Assembly (NCBI RefSeq): GCF_020531965.1
Contig: NZ_JAJAWH010000002.1
Coordinates: forward strand, 1-64,000
Reading direction: 5' to 3'
Source of the DNA: Pseudorhizobium xiangyangii
GTDB lineage: Bacteria; Pseudomonadota; Alphaproteobacteria; Rhizobiales; Rhizobiaceae
Length of the DNA: 64,000 nt
Positions 1-7,943 of this stretch are shown here, in pieces (the stretch's first letter is position 1; each line of letters begins with the position of its first letter). The position numbers and the translations under genes were made by a program. The notes beneath the pieces were generated by a model. That model was given only the letters and a program-made list of their open reading frames with translations, was not told the origin of the DNA and did not search any database.

Positions 1-32
1 GGCGGCCGCATGTGCTGTGAGATGGGTGGCGG

Positions 33-1349
33 TTACTCGGCCGCGACCGGAGCTGCCATCGGGTTGTTGGGGTGCATCGTCCAGTTCGCATAGGCCGCTT
101 CGACCACCTTGCCGGTCCGCTGGTCGATGTCACCGACGGCCAGAGCTTCCAGGGTGATGCAGTTCTCGACGGGACAGACGTTGACGCAGAGATTGCACCC
201 GACGCATTCCTCTTCCTTCACCTCGAAGTGGCGGACCCCATCGACCATGCTGGTGATCGCCTGGTGCGAGGTGTCCTCGCAGGCGATGTGGCAGCGGCCG
301 CATTTGATGCAGGCCTCCTGATCGATATGCGCCTTGGCGATATAGTTGAGGTTGAGGTAGCGCCAGTCGGTGACGTTCTGGACTGCACGGCCGGTAATGT
401 CGTCGAGTGAGCGGTGTCCCTTGGCGTCCATCCAGTTCGACAGGCCGGTGATCATCTCCTCGACGATCTTGAAGCCGTAGGTCATGGCCGCCGTGCAGAC
501 CTGCACGTTGCCCGCGCCTAGCGCCAGGAACTCTGCCGCGTCGCGCCAGGTGGTAACGCCGCCGATGCCGGAGATCGGCAAGCCATACGTTTCCTCGTCC
601 CTGGCAATCTCGGCCACCATGTTGAGGGCGATCGGCTTCACCGCCGGTCCGCAATAGCCGCCATGCGAACCCTTGCCGGCAATCGACGGGTTGGGAGAGA
701 AGCTGTCGAGATCGACGGACACGATCGAGGAGATCGTGTTGATGAGCGACACGGCGTCCGTGCCACCCCGCTTGGCGGCGCGGGCAGGGTAGCGGATGTC
801 GGTGATATTCGGCGTCAGCTTGGTGATGACCGGCATGCGCGTGTACTGCTTGCACCAGCGAACCACCATCTCGATATATTCCGGCACCTGTCCGACCGCG
901 GACCCCATGCCGCGTTCGGACATGCCATGGGGACAGCCGAAGTTGAGTTCGATGCCGTCGACTTCCGTTTCGTCGACCAATGGCAGGATGGCTTTCCAGG
1001 CCTCCTCCTCGCAGGGCACCATGATCGAGGCGATGATCGCCCTGTCCGGCCAGTTCTTCTTCACCTGCTTCATTTCGCGCAGGTTCACGTAGAGGTCGCG
1101 GTCGGTGATCAGTTCGATATTGTTGAGGCCGAGCAGCCTGCGGTCGGCGCCCCAGATCGCGCCGTAGCGCGGTCCGTTGACGTTGACGACCGGCGGTCCT
1201 TCCGAGCCGAGCGTTTTCCAGACGACGCCGCCCCATCCTGCCTTGAAGGCGCGCTCGACATTGTAGGCTTTGTCGGTCGGCGGCGCGGAGGCGAGCCAGA
1301 AGGGGTTCGGAGACTTGATGCCAACGAAGTTGTTGCGGATATCAGCCAT
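33..1349 (-). CDS. preA: NAD-dependent dihydropyrimidine dehydrogenase subunit PreA
   Basis: Catalytic subunit of the bacterial PreTA enzyme, which reduces uracil and thymine to 5,6-dihydropyrimidines with NADH in the cytoplasm. The 438-residue protein has an FMN-binding dihydroorotate-dehydrogenase-like barrel (about 1-310, with NFGCPHGMSERGMG near 136-149). A C-terminal 2x[4Fe-4S] ferredoxin domain has cysteines at 347, 350, 353, 357 and 382, 385, 388, 392. It starts 14 bp after the end of preT on the same strand, and GGGAGA precedes the ATG, so the two are cotranscribed. Length and motifs match the family without truncation. Any further pyrimidine-degradation genes would lie left of the window. 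Confidence 0.95.
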   Translation of the reverse strand: MADIRNNFVGIKSPNPFWLASAPPTDKAYNVERAFKAGWGGVVWKTLGSEGPPVVNVNGPRYGAIWGADRRLLGLNNIELITDRDLYVNLREMKQVKKNWPDRAIIASIMVPCEEEAWKAILPLVDETEVDGIELNFGCPHGMSERGMGSAVGQVPEYIEMVVRWCKQYTRMPVITKLTPNITDIRYPARAAKRGGTDAVSLINTISSIVSVDLDSFSPNPSIAGKGSHGGYCGPAVKPIALNMVAEIARDEETYGLPISGIGGVTTWRDAAEFLALGAGNVQVCTAAMTYGFKIVEEMITGLSNWMDAKGHRSLDDITGRAVQNVTDWRYLNLNYIAKAHIDQEACIKCGRCHIACEDTSHQAITSMVDGVRHFEVKEEECVGCNLCVNVCPVENCITLEALAVGDIDQRTGKVVEAAYANWTMHPNNPMAAPVAAE

Positions 1350-1363
1350 TGCCCTGTCTCCCT

Positions 1364-2728
1364 TTAAGCTACGGCGGCAGCGGCCGGACGCATGCCGGCC
1401 GCGAAAGCGCTGTTGATGCTTTCCGCCGCGTCGCGTCCCTGCGCCACGGCCGATACGGTGAGATCTTCTCCGGTACCGGTGCAGTCACCACCGGCCCATA
1501 CTCCTTCGATGGAGGTCCGACCCTCCGGATTGACGGCGATCTTGCCGCCTTCCATGCGCAACGTGCCGAGCCCGCCGCCCACAAAGGTCTGACCGATTGC
1601 CTTCATGATCTGATCGGCGGCGATGACGCCGGTTTCGCCGGTGGTGCCAAGCTTGCCGTCACGCATCGCCGTGTACTCCACTTCAATGCCGGCGACCTTG
1701 CCGTCCTTGCCGAGAATGCGCTTTGGAGCCAGCCAGTGGCGAATGATCACGCCATTGGCTGTGGCGAGGTCCTGTTCGTATCCCGAGGCGTTCATGTTCT
1801 CCTTGCCGCGCCGGTAGCAGATCGTCACCTCATCGGCCCCCAGCAGCTTCGCCTGGATCGCGGCATCGATGGCGGTCATGCCGCCGCCCAGTACGACGAC
1901 ACGGCGGCCGATCGGAATTTCAGCCTTGTCCATGGCCTGGCGAAGCGCAGCGATGAAATCGACCGCATCCTCGACGCCGGAAAGGTCTTCGCCTTCGATG
2001 CCGAGGCCGTTGACCCCGGCAAGTCCCATGCCGAGGAAGACGGCGTCGAAATTGGCCGTGAGCTCGCCGAGGGTGAAGTCACGGCCGAGCATCTGTCCGG
2101 TGCGGATCTCGATGCCGCCGACAGCAGTAACGTATTCCACCTCGCGCCGTGCGAAGTCGTCGGTCGCCTTGTAGGTGGCGATGCCGTACTCGTTGAGGCC
2201 GCCGGCCTTTTCACGCGCGTCGAAAACGATGACCGCGTGCCCACGGACGGCAAGCCTATGGGCAGCCGCCAGGCCGGCAGGGCCTGCGCCGACGACTGCG
2301 ACCCGGCGTCCGGTAGACGCCGCACGGCTGTAGAACTGGTGGCCCGTCTCCATGGCGATGTCGGTGGCGTAGCGCTGCAGTCTGCCGATCTCGACGGGCC
2401 GATCCTCCGCCGTGTTGCGGACGCACACCTGCTCGCAGAGCGTTTCGGTGGGACAGACGCGTGCGCACATGCCGCCGAGAATGTTCTGGTCGAAGATGGT
2501 CTTGGCGGAGCCGAGGGGATTGCCTGTCGATATCTGCCGGATGAACAGCGGGATATCGATGGCGGTGGGACAGGCCGTCATGCACGGCGCATCGTAGCAG
2601 AAGTAGCAGCGGTCTGCTGCGACCAGCGCCTCATGCTTGTCGAGGCGCGGGTGAAGGTCGGAAAAATTGGATTCGTATTCGCCGGGAGACAGGCGTCCGG
2701 CCTGTATCCCGCTTCCCAGTCGTTCCAT
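1364..2728 (-). CDS. preT: NAD-dependent dihydropyrimidine dehydrogenase subunit PreT
   Basis: Electron-input subunit of PreTA and a GltD-like flavoprotein. The N-terminal part carries a double Fe-S cluster domain (cysteines in CYFCYDAPCMTACP at about 41-54, then MCARVCP and CEQVC at about 88-102). It is followed by FAD and NAD(P)H Rossmann folds (VVGAGPAG at about 145-152). I start it at MERLGSG, 454 residues, because AGAGGGA lies just upstream. A longer frame to 2857 adds 43 residues with no family similarity. It is the first gene of the preTA operon. The 221 bp upstream, shared with the next divergent gene, should hold both promoters. Confidence 0.94.
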   Translation of the reverse strand: MERLGSGIQAGRLSPGEYESNFSDLHPRLDKHEALVAADRCYFCYDAPCMTACPTAIDIPLFIRQISTGNPLGSAKTIFDQNILGGMCARVCPTETLCEQVCVRNTAEDRPVEIGRLQRYATDIAMETGHQFYSRAASTGRRVAVVGAGPAGLAAAHRLAVRGHAVIVFDAREKAGGLNEYGIATYKATDDFARREVEYVTAVGGIEIRTGQMLGRDFTLGELTANFDAVFLGMGLAGVNGLGIEGEDLSGVEDAVDFIAALRQAMDKAEIPIGRRVVVLGGGMTAIDAAIQAKLLGADEVTICYRRGKENMNASGYEQDLATANGVIIRHWLAPKRILGKDGKVAGIEVEYTAMRDGKLGTTGETGVIAADQIMKAIGQTFVGGGLGTLRMEGGKIAVNPEGRTSIEGVWAGGDCTGTGEDLTVSAVAQGRDAAESINSAFAAGMRPAAAAVA

Positions 2729-2911
2729 CTGAGTTCCCTCTTTTATGGCTTTATGGACAACTATTAACAGCAGGCTACCACAGGCCAAAAATTTATCAAA
2801 CGGTAAAAGAATTGGGTTGGCGCGGGGCCGGCGAGCTCGAAAAGAGGGCCGCTTCATCCACAGAAGCGTGAAATCTGACAGTTGAACATGTTTCGCAAGG
2901 GGCGTACGAAG

Positions 2912-2926
2912 TTAACATTCTTTTAA
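2912..2926 (+). promoter_or_regulatory. CtrA-type box TTAA-N7-TTAA upstream of the PilZ-like gene
   Basis: TTAA at 2912-2915, seven bases, then TTAA at 2923-2926 followed by CC. This is the established binding consensus of the cell-cycle regulator CtrA. The box ends only 23 bp before the ATG at 2950. If it overlaps the -35 region, the transcript would be nearly leaderless; otherwise it could be a repressor site. Binding is inferred from sequence only. Confidence 0.6.
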
Positions 2927-2949
2927 CCAATTATTTCCGGTCCAGGATT

Positions 2950-3384
2950 ATGTTGCACAACGAGAAGCCCCGCCATTATCTGGCGCAGTTCTACGGGGCG
3001 AACGACAATCCTCACGAACGTCATCGCAAGGTGAACCTGGTCGCACGCGCAGTGTATCCGAGAGCCGGGGTCAAGTCGTTCGCCAGCCTGCAGGTTCGAA
3101 TTGTCGGCCTGCGTGAGAACGGTGCGATCATCCAGTCCAGCGCCATCGATTTCCTGCCGGACCACTTTTATATCTGCCTGGGCGAGGGCGAGATCTTTCT
3201 CACCTGCGCCAAGCGAAACGTGATGCAGGCGGAGATGGCTGTCTCATTTTCTCAACCCGTCGAGACGCCTTTTATCGAAGCCCTGTCGCGCATCAGTTTT
3301 CCGCTGAGCACGCTCAAGCGAATGGACGGCTATTGCCATCCGGCCGTCCAGGCAAGGATCGTCCGGTCGCGTCGCGGAGCCTGA
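2950..3384 (+). CDS. PilZ-like domain protein
   Basis: A 144-residue cytoplasmic protein. Residues about 20-100 resemble the divergent PilZ fold common in rhizobia: a basic RHRK segment, a strand RIVGLRENGAII in the place of the DxSxxG strand, then the pattern LPDHFYICL and a TCAKRN-to-VSF ending. The canonical c-di-GMP residues (RxxxR and DxSxxG) are not clearly intact, so ligand binding is doubtful. AGGA lies only 2 nt from the ATG, which makes a poor ribosome site; a leaderless message or a later start is possible. A CtrA box lies immediately upstream. It appears to be a single-gene unit. Confidence 0.6.
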   Translation: MLHNEKPRHYLAQFYGANDNPHERHRKVNLVARAVYPRAGVKSFASLQVRIVGLRENGAIIQSSAIDFLPDHFYICLGEGEIFLTCAKRNVMQAEMAVSFSQPVETPFIEALSRISFPLSTLKRMDGYCHPAVQARIVRSRRGA

Positions 3385-3438
3385 AACGGCCCGCAGTTTC
3401 TTGTTTTTGGTCGCTTTTCCTGGCGCCGGTTGTGGATC

Positions 3439-3453
3439 TTAACGGAGCGTTAA
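3439..3453 (+). promoter_or_regulatory. CtrA-type box TTAA-N7-TTAA upstream of the FliN-like gene
   Basis: TTAACGGAGCGTTAA is both a perfect TTAA-N7-TTAA CtrA consensus and an inverted repeat with 6-bp arms. It lies 91 bp before the ATG at 3545, a usual distance for CtrA-activated promoters of flagellar genes. Direct binding is inferred. Confidence 0.65.
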
Positions 3454-3544
3454 GGTTTAAAACTGATTGGCGGCCATCATAAGGATTTACGCTCTACTTC
3501 TCTGACTGAACTGAGTCTCTGTCATGCAGGAAGAGGTATTATCT

Positions 3545-3967
3545 ATGAGCGATGATGCGGATATCGAGGTGCCTTCGCCGGCTTGGGCCACTCCCTTCGG
3601 TCTTGGCCCCGTCTCATATGGCATTACAATAAAAGGTGGCGCGCCCACGCTAGGTGCGGTTCTTCCGCAATTTGATGAGGTGGCCTTTGCAGCGGGGCCT
3701 GCCGTGCCGGCTGTCCGCGCCGAAGTCTCGCAAGATAGCGTCCGCGAAATCCCGCTGGAGATCGAGGTGGTCATCGGCCGTACCAAGGTTTCGGTGGCAA
3801 AGCTCATGGCTGCGAACGAAGGCGATCGTTTTCTGCTGGACCGGAATTTCGGTGAGCCGGTGGAGCTTCAGGTCAATGGCAAGATTTTCGGCTACGGCGA
3901 GATTGTCTCTGACGATCACGAGAACATCATCGGCATCCGGATCGCATCCATCGAAAAGAACCTCTGA
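3545..3967 (+). CDS. Orphan FliN/FliM-family (SpoA domain) motor-switch-like protein
   Basis: A 140-residue protein whose C-terminal part (about 70-138) is a SpoA/FliN domain: IPLEIEVVIGRTKVSVAKL, then GDRFLLDR, EPVELQVNGKIFGYGEIV and a final GIRI strand. This is the C-ring surface of the flagellar switch that receives CheY-P signals. The N-terminal half is an acidic, low-complexity linker. I chose the ATG at 3545 over the one at 3524 because AGGAAGAGG is well placed only for 3545. No other flagellar gene is nearby, so it is an orphan paralogue. The upstream CtrA box supports a link to motility or the cell cycle. Confidence 0.8.
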   Translation: MSDDADIEVPSPAWATPFGLGPVSYGITIKGGAPTLGAVLPQFDEVAFAAGPAVPAVRAEVSQDSVREIPLEIEVVIGRTKVSVAKLMAANEGDRFLLDRNFGEPVELQVNGKIFGYGEIVSDDHENIIGIRIASIEKNL

Positions 3968-4180
3968 GTGACTGGCCGCCACGGCTGAGCCGGCCCAAAG
4001 CCCCTTCCCATTCTGCATAGCAACTGCTGACCGCCCGGTAAAACGCTGTCAAATCCGGGCGGCGAGCACGCTGTATAACTTGACGATTATCATCCACTTT
4101 AATCTTTACTCTGAAAATCAACTTTACTATGGTGCCGGCCGGTAGAGGGGCTCCGGCCCGGGATTCGAGAGTGGGACGAC

Positions 4181-4603
4181 GTGATGGCGAAAAAGCAGAA
4201 GCGCAAGAACGGCAGCAAGGCATCGGCGGAGAAGGGTGCGTCGCAGGCGCCGGCTCCCGCTCCCGCACGGGAGGTGCCCGACGTTCGCAGCTTTCTTTAC
4301 GTTGGTGGCCGCGATTGCCAGGTCGCGCACCTGCGTGCCATCGCCACCCGCCACGGAGCGGAACTCATTCATCACGACGGCGGCCTCAGGGAAGCGGTCT
4401 CGCGCATCGATACCGTGCTGCCTTCCGTCGACTGCGTCTTCTGCCCCATCGACTGTATCAGCCATGATGCGTGTCTGCGGGTGAAGACCGGCTGCAAGAA
4501 GTTCGGAAAGACCTTCGTCCCGCTGCGCAACGGCTCAAAATCAAGTCTGGAGCGGGCGCTGCAGACCATGAAGGAACAGCATGATGAACAAAGAACGTCC
4601 TGA
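4181..4603 (+). CDS. DUF2325 domain-containing protein
   Basis: A 140-residue protein with a Lys/Ala/Pro-rich N-terminal tail (1-30) and a DUF2325 domain (about 35-130). The domain has the family pattern FLYVGGRDCQVAHLRAIATRHGAELIHHDGG and a cysteine group DCVFCPIDCISHDAC plus GC at about 84-105, suggesting metal or redox chemistry. The biochemical role of the family is not established. Start could be either of two adjacent ATGs (4181 or 4184). Its 3' end overlaps the next small gene by 23 bp, so the two are probably translated from one message. Confidence 0.8.
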   Translation: MMAKKQKRKNGSKASAEKGASQAPAPAPAREVPDVRSFLYVGGRDCQVAHLRAIATRHGAELIHHDGGLREAVSRIDTVLPSVDCVFCPIDCISHDACLRVKTGCKKFGKTFVPLRNGSKSSLERALQTMKEQHDEQRTS

Positions 4604-4802
4604 CGCGAGCCTGTTCATAGGCCTGCACAAACTCGCAGAACAAAATGGCGATGGCCTCGTGCCCGAACTTTACGCCCTGCTTTCGGAGCGGGCACAGGCG
4701 GTCGACATGACGAATGTTGTGGCGTTTCCGCCCGAGCGGCGGGACACGATCGCTAACACACTTAGCGAGATCCCGGCGAAGGTGCTGGCGTTCCGGCGGT
4801 AA
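4581..4802 (+). CDS. Small hypothetical protein overlapping the DUF2325 gene
   Basis: A 73-residue hydrophilic protein with no recognised domain and no membrane or signal segment. AAGGA lies 6-10 nt before the first of two adjacent ATGs. The reading frame starts inside the end of the DUF2325 gene in another frame, a common sign of translational coupling. The coding-like amino-acid composition and good ribosome site make it likely real, but its function is unknown. The 102 bp downstream hold no gene. Confidence 0.55.
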   Translation: MMNKERPDASLFIGLHKLAEQNGDGLVPELYALLSERAQAVDMTNVVAFPPERRDTIANTLSEIPAKVLAFRR

Positions 4803-4904
4803 CGCCTTGGCCTATATCATCCTCACATCCGACCCACCTCCTTCCCGCTGGGGAGAGCCGATCTTCCTCTTCCTTCAGGGTGAGGGGCGTAAGCTAGTCT
4901 CGAA

Positions 4905-5276
4905 CTAGCCTTGCGGCCTTCTGAAAAACGCACCGATAGCCACCAGCAGCCAGCCGGCCATCATGGTCATGCCGCCGGTCGGCGCGGCCATCGCGAAGAG
5001 GCCGCTGCCCAGGAAGTGTCGTGAAACCAGGTCGCCGGCAAACAGCAGGGTACCGATGGCGATCACCAGCGCCGCGAGCGTCGCCATTCGCAATTGCCGG
5101 TGCGCGGCGTAGAGCGCAATCAATGCAGGGGCGTGTACCAGACACATCGTTGAGGCGGAGCCGAGCAGGCGCGTCTCGCCGCCATGGCTTGCCGCTGCAG
5201 CAAGAGCCACGCCGGCGGCGCCGAAGATGCCGCTCAGAAACAGAATCAACGGCCGCAGATTGTCGAGTCTTTCCAT
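4905..5276 (-). CDS. DUF423 family membrane protein
   Basis: A 123-residue integral membrane protein with about four hydrophobic helices. It has the family pattern LSGIFGAAGVALAAAASHGG near the N-terminus, a central segment FAGDLVSRHFLG, and the C-terminal APTGGMTMMAGWLLVAIGAF. It belongs to the YgdD/DUF423 family, whose function is unknown. I start at MERLDN; an open frame extends far upstream but only antisense-like into the haemoglobin gene. It begins 4 bp after the end of that gene, so the two are probably cotranscribed. Confidence 0.85.
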   Translation of the reverse strand: MERLDNLRPLILFLSGIFGAAGVALAAAASHGGETRLLGSASTMCLVHAPALIALYAAHRQLRMATLAALVIAIGTLLFAGDLVSRHFLGSGLFAMAAPTGGMTMMAGWLLVAIGAFFRRPQG

Positions 5277-5280
5277 CGGC

Positions 5281-5670
5281 CTATTCCTTGTTCCGCATGT
5301 GGTGGGCGAGGCGCTCGATGGGCGGCCAGATGATGTCTCGCAGCTTCGGGTTCTCGATCGTCTCGTCAAGCGCACGGCGGAAACAGAGCAGCCATTCCTC
5401 GGTCTCCTGCGGGCCGATGGCTGCCCCGAAGTGGCGTGAACGCAAGCGAGGGTGTCCGTATTTCTCGACGTAAACTGGAGGTCCGCCGAGGTAACCCGTG
5501 AGATAGTCGTAAAGTTTGGCTTCGCTGCCTTTGAGGCTTGGCGGATGAACAGCACGGCAGTGGGCGGCCTCGGGCAACGTATCCATGAGTTCATAGAAAC
5601 GTCGCGTCAATGCACGCACCGCCGCATCCCCGCCGATCGCTTCGTATAAGGTGATCGTGTCGCCCGCCAT
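5281..5670 (-). CDS. Group II truncated haemoglobin
   Basis: A 129-residue 2-over-2 globin of the trHbO/group II class, a haem protein that binds O2 or NO in the cytoplasm. Visible signatures are LYEAIGG at the start, RFYELM, the proximal histidine in PRLRSRHF (about His80), and the group II tryptophan in EEWL (about Trp93). I start at MAGDTIT because AGGGG sits at a suitable distance; an 18-residue extension is unlike the family. Downstream lies a DUF423 gene. A role in oxygen or nitrosative-stress handling is family knowledge, not shown here. Confidence 0.9.
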   Translation of the reverse strand: MAGDTITLYEAIGGDAAVRALTRRFYELMDTLPEAAHCRAVHPPSLKGSEAKLYDYLTGYLGGPPVYVEKYGHPRLRSRHFGAAIGPQETEEWLLCFRRALDETIENPKLRDIIWPPIERLAHHMRNKE

Positions 5671-5741
5671 GCATGGCCCCTGTTCCGGTCCCCATGCTCT
5701 ATTGGCTGATGAAGCGGCGGGCAAGCACCTTGGTATTGTCG

Positions 5742-5924
5742 TCAGTCGGGTCCGACGTCCGCTTCCCGACCGCTGTCGTCGGGCAGCGAGCCGGAACCGG
5801 GAGTTTTTTCCCGATCCGTTAGGTGCTCCTTCGCGTGGGGGCCGGCCGGCTTCTGGGCTGACGCGGGTTTCCTGGCCTCGCCGCGGCTCTCGACTGCGTC
5901 CTGAGCCTTCTTGTCATCACTCAT
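5742..5924 (-). CDS. Small hydrophilic protein, candidate general-stress gene
   Basis: A 60-residue, highly charged protein rich in Lys, Asp, Glu, Pro and Gly, predicted disordered, with no known domain. I start at MSDDKK because AAAGGGAG precedes it; eight extra upstream codons lack a ribosome site. An EcfG-like promoter lies 22 bp upstream, which fits the many small disordered proteins in the alphaproteobacterial general stress regulon. Function is unknown. Confidence 0.6.
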   Translation of the reverse strand: MSDDKKAQDAVESRGEARKPASAQKPAGPHAKEHLTDREKTPGSGSLPDDSGREADVGPD

Positions 5925-5946
5925 CGGATACTCCCTTTCACGAGAC

Positions 5947-5972
5947 AACCCACTTCGGCCGATACTGGTTCC
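5947..5972 (-). promoter_or_regulatory. EcfG-like promoter GGAAC-N17-GGTT
   Basis: Read on the minus strand: GGAAC (5972-5968), 17 bases, GGTT (5950-5947). The EcfG consensus is GGAAC-N16/17-CGTT, so one base of the -10 element deviates. The -10 lies 22 bp before the start codon at 5924, giving a short leader. Confidence 0.5.
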
Positions 5973-6107
5973 GGAAGCATTGGCATCGCCGCCGGTTTAG
6001 ATGCGCCTTGCAGGTAGGCCGGGCGAACCGTCACGAAACTGCTATTCTCACACGGTATTGCGAATCCGACGAACCGACCGCCTTTATCCTCATTTCCCGA
6101 GACAGAC

Positions 6108-7505
6108 ATGCCTGACGCCGACCGGACCCTGCCTGCCGAGCCAACCCATCATCACGGTATACCGTTCGGGGAGGCGGTCGTCGTCTGGGCGAAGGTTGCC
6201 GCGTTGAGCTTCGGCGGTCCGGCGGGGCAGATCGCCGTCATGCACAGGCTTATCGTCGAGGAGAAGCGCTGGATCGGCGAGAACCGGTTCTTGCACGCCT
6301 TGAACTACTGCATGCTGCTGCCGGGACCCGAGGCACAGCAGCTTGCGATCTACATCGGCTGGCTGATGCACCGCACGGCGGGCGGGCTGGTCGCCGGCAT
6401 TCTGTTCGTCCTGCCCGGCTTCGTCGCGATCCTCGGCCTCAGCTACATCTATGTCGCACTCGGCGATGTGCCACTGGTTGCTGGCCTGTTCTTCGGTCTC
6501 AAGGCGGCAGTGCTGGCAGTGGTCATCCATGCGGTATTCCGCATCGGCAGCCGTGCCCTGAAGGGTCCGGGCATGGTTGCGATCGCGGCCCTGGCATTCG
6601 TGGCGATCTTTGCTTTCGATGTGCCGTTCCCGCTGATCATCGTGGTCGCTGCCATCGTCGGCTTCCTGGGCGCCAGAAGCGGCCATGCCGCCTTCAGGGG
6701 CAGCGCCTCCCACGCCTCTGCCGGCGGTGCGGTGGTGCGGGATGCGGATTCTGCGCTCGGCGAGCATACGCCCGAGCATGCGCGACCGCATCTCGGCTGG
6801 TCGCTTCGCATCTCGTCCATACTGCTCGCGCTCTGGCTCGTGCCGCTTGCGCTTCTCTACGTGTTTCTTGGCCCGGATGACGTCTTCACCCGGATCGGCA
6901 TCTTCTTCAGCCAAATGGCGCTTGTCACATTCGGCGGGGCCTATGCGGTTCTCGCCTATGTGGCGCAGCAGGCAGTCGAGAACTTCGGCTGGCTGCAGCC
7001 GGGAGAAATGCTCGATGGCCTCGGCATGGCCGAGACGACGCCCGGGCCGTTGATCATGGTGGTGCAATTCGTCGGCTTCATGGCTGGTTTTCGAGACCCG
7101 GGCAGGCTCGATCCGATGCTGGCCGCCACGCTTGCCGCAATCCTCACCACCTGGATGACATTCGTACCCTGCTTCCTCTGGATATTTCTCGGTGCGCCCT
7201 TCATCGAGAAACTCCGCGGCAATCAGGTGCTTGGCGGCGCCATGTCTGCCATCACCGCGGCGGTGGTCGGTGTCATTCTCAATCTGGCCGTCTGGTTTGC
7301 GGTCCATACGCTTTTTGCGCAGGTGGATGTATTCAACTTCGGATGGATGGAGATCGAGGTCCCGGTTCTCGACAGTCTCATCCTTCCTGCTCTGGTCCTG
7401 TCCGTTTGTGCGGCGTTTTTTCTCTTCCGCCTGAGATTGTCGGTGATCGTCACGCTGGCAATCTGTGCCGTTGCGGGAATGGCCTGGGTGCTCGGGAATT
7501 CCTGA
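6108..7505 (+). CDS. chrA: Chromate efflux transporter ChrA
   Basis: A 465-residue inner-membrane protein of the long-chain CHR family, which exports chromate by proton antiport. Two homologous halves are visible. The N-terminal half carries FGGPAGQIAVMH and LLPGPEAQQLAIYIG; the C-terminal half carries LVTFGGAYAVLAYV and TTPGPLIMVVQFVGF. Between them is a charged loop (about 190-235). About ten membrane segments are evident. No ChrB regulator is adjacent, so it stands alone. An inverted repeat at 7551-7583 follows as a likely terminator shared with the converging gene. Confidence 0.92.
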   Translation: MPDADRTLPAEPTHHHGIPFGEAVVVWAKVAALSFGGPAGQIAVMHRLIVEEKRWIGENRFLHALNYCMLLPGPEAQQLAIYIGWLMHRTAGGLVAGILFVLPGFVAILGLSYIYVALGDVPLVAGLFFGLKAAVLAVVIHAVFRIGSRALKGPGMVAIAALAFVAIFAFDVPFPLIIVVAAIVGFLGARSGHAAFRGSASHASAGGAVVRDADSALGEHTPEHARPHLGWSLRISSILLALWLVPLALLYVFLGPDDVFTRIGIFFSQMALVTFGGAYAVLAYVAQQAVENFGWLQPGEMLDGLGMAETTPGPLIMVVQFVGFMAGFRDPGRLDPMLAATLAAILTTWMTFVPCFLWIFLGAPFIEKLRGNQVLGGAMSAITAAVVGVILNLAVWFAVHTLFAQVDVFNFGWMEIEVPVLDSLILPALVLSVCAAFFLFRLRLSVIVTLAICAVAGMAWVLGNS

Positions 7506-7550
7506 ACCCGATCAGTCCGGTTTCGCGAATGGGTTTGGGGCCGAGACGCG

Positions 7551-7583
7551 AAAGACGCCCGACCATCGGCCAGGCGTCTTTCA
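7551..7583. terminator. Bidirectional hairpin terminator
   Basis: Perfect 10-bp arms GAAAGACGCC (7551-7560) and GGCGTCTTTC (7574-7583) enclose a 13-nt loop. The A/T ends of the arms provide a short T run on either strand. It lies between the converging chrA and the secreted-protein gene at 7623. Confidence 0.7.
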
Positions 7584-7622
7584 GGAATGGGCTTGGGCAA
7601 GTCTGTCACCCGTGGCCGATGA

Positions 7623-7865
7623 TTAGTTCGGGCGATTTGCGCCGTCGTAATAGTCGCCACGATTGACGGTGACTGACCAGTTGTTGTCGCGTCTGCCTTC
7701 ATTGCCAACCGAGAAACGATGTTCGCTGCCAATGCTGCCCGTTGAAATGCGGTCGACGGCGAGGGGACGATCCTTGGATGCGCCTTGATAATAATCGCCG
7801 CCGGCGTGAGCGGCAGAGCCGAGCGCGACGGAGGCAGTAAGGGCGGCGATGATGAACTTGGTCAT
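7623..7865 (-). CDS. Secreted small GDYY-motif protein (paralogue 1)
   Basis: An 80-residue protein with a signal peptide (MTKFIIAALTASVALGSAAHA, cleavage after AHA) and a mature part of about 59 residues. It begins GGDYYQGASKDRP and ends with a second copy of the motif, GDYYDGANRPN. AGGAGAACA precedes the ATG. The next gene upstream encodes a paralogue with the same layout and nearly the same leader, so this is a tandem duplication. No domain is recognised. It is probably periplasmic or extracellular. Confidence 0.75.
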   Translation of the reverse strand: MTKFIIAALTASVALGSAAHAGGDYYQGASKDRPLAVDRISTGSIGSEHRFSVGNEGRRDNNWSVTVNRGDYYDGANRPN

Positions 7866-7943
7866 GTGCGTGTTCTCCTGAATTGGGAGCCGCCCCCTGT
7901 TTGCGACCTGGTGGGCGGCCGATGTCTTGAATGAGCTACTGAT

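Noticed and set aside
1349-2767. 472-codon plus-strand open frame opposite preT
   Set aside because: It is the antisense of a clear preT gene, with no domain or ribosome site; GC-rich codon use leaves opposite frames open.
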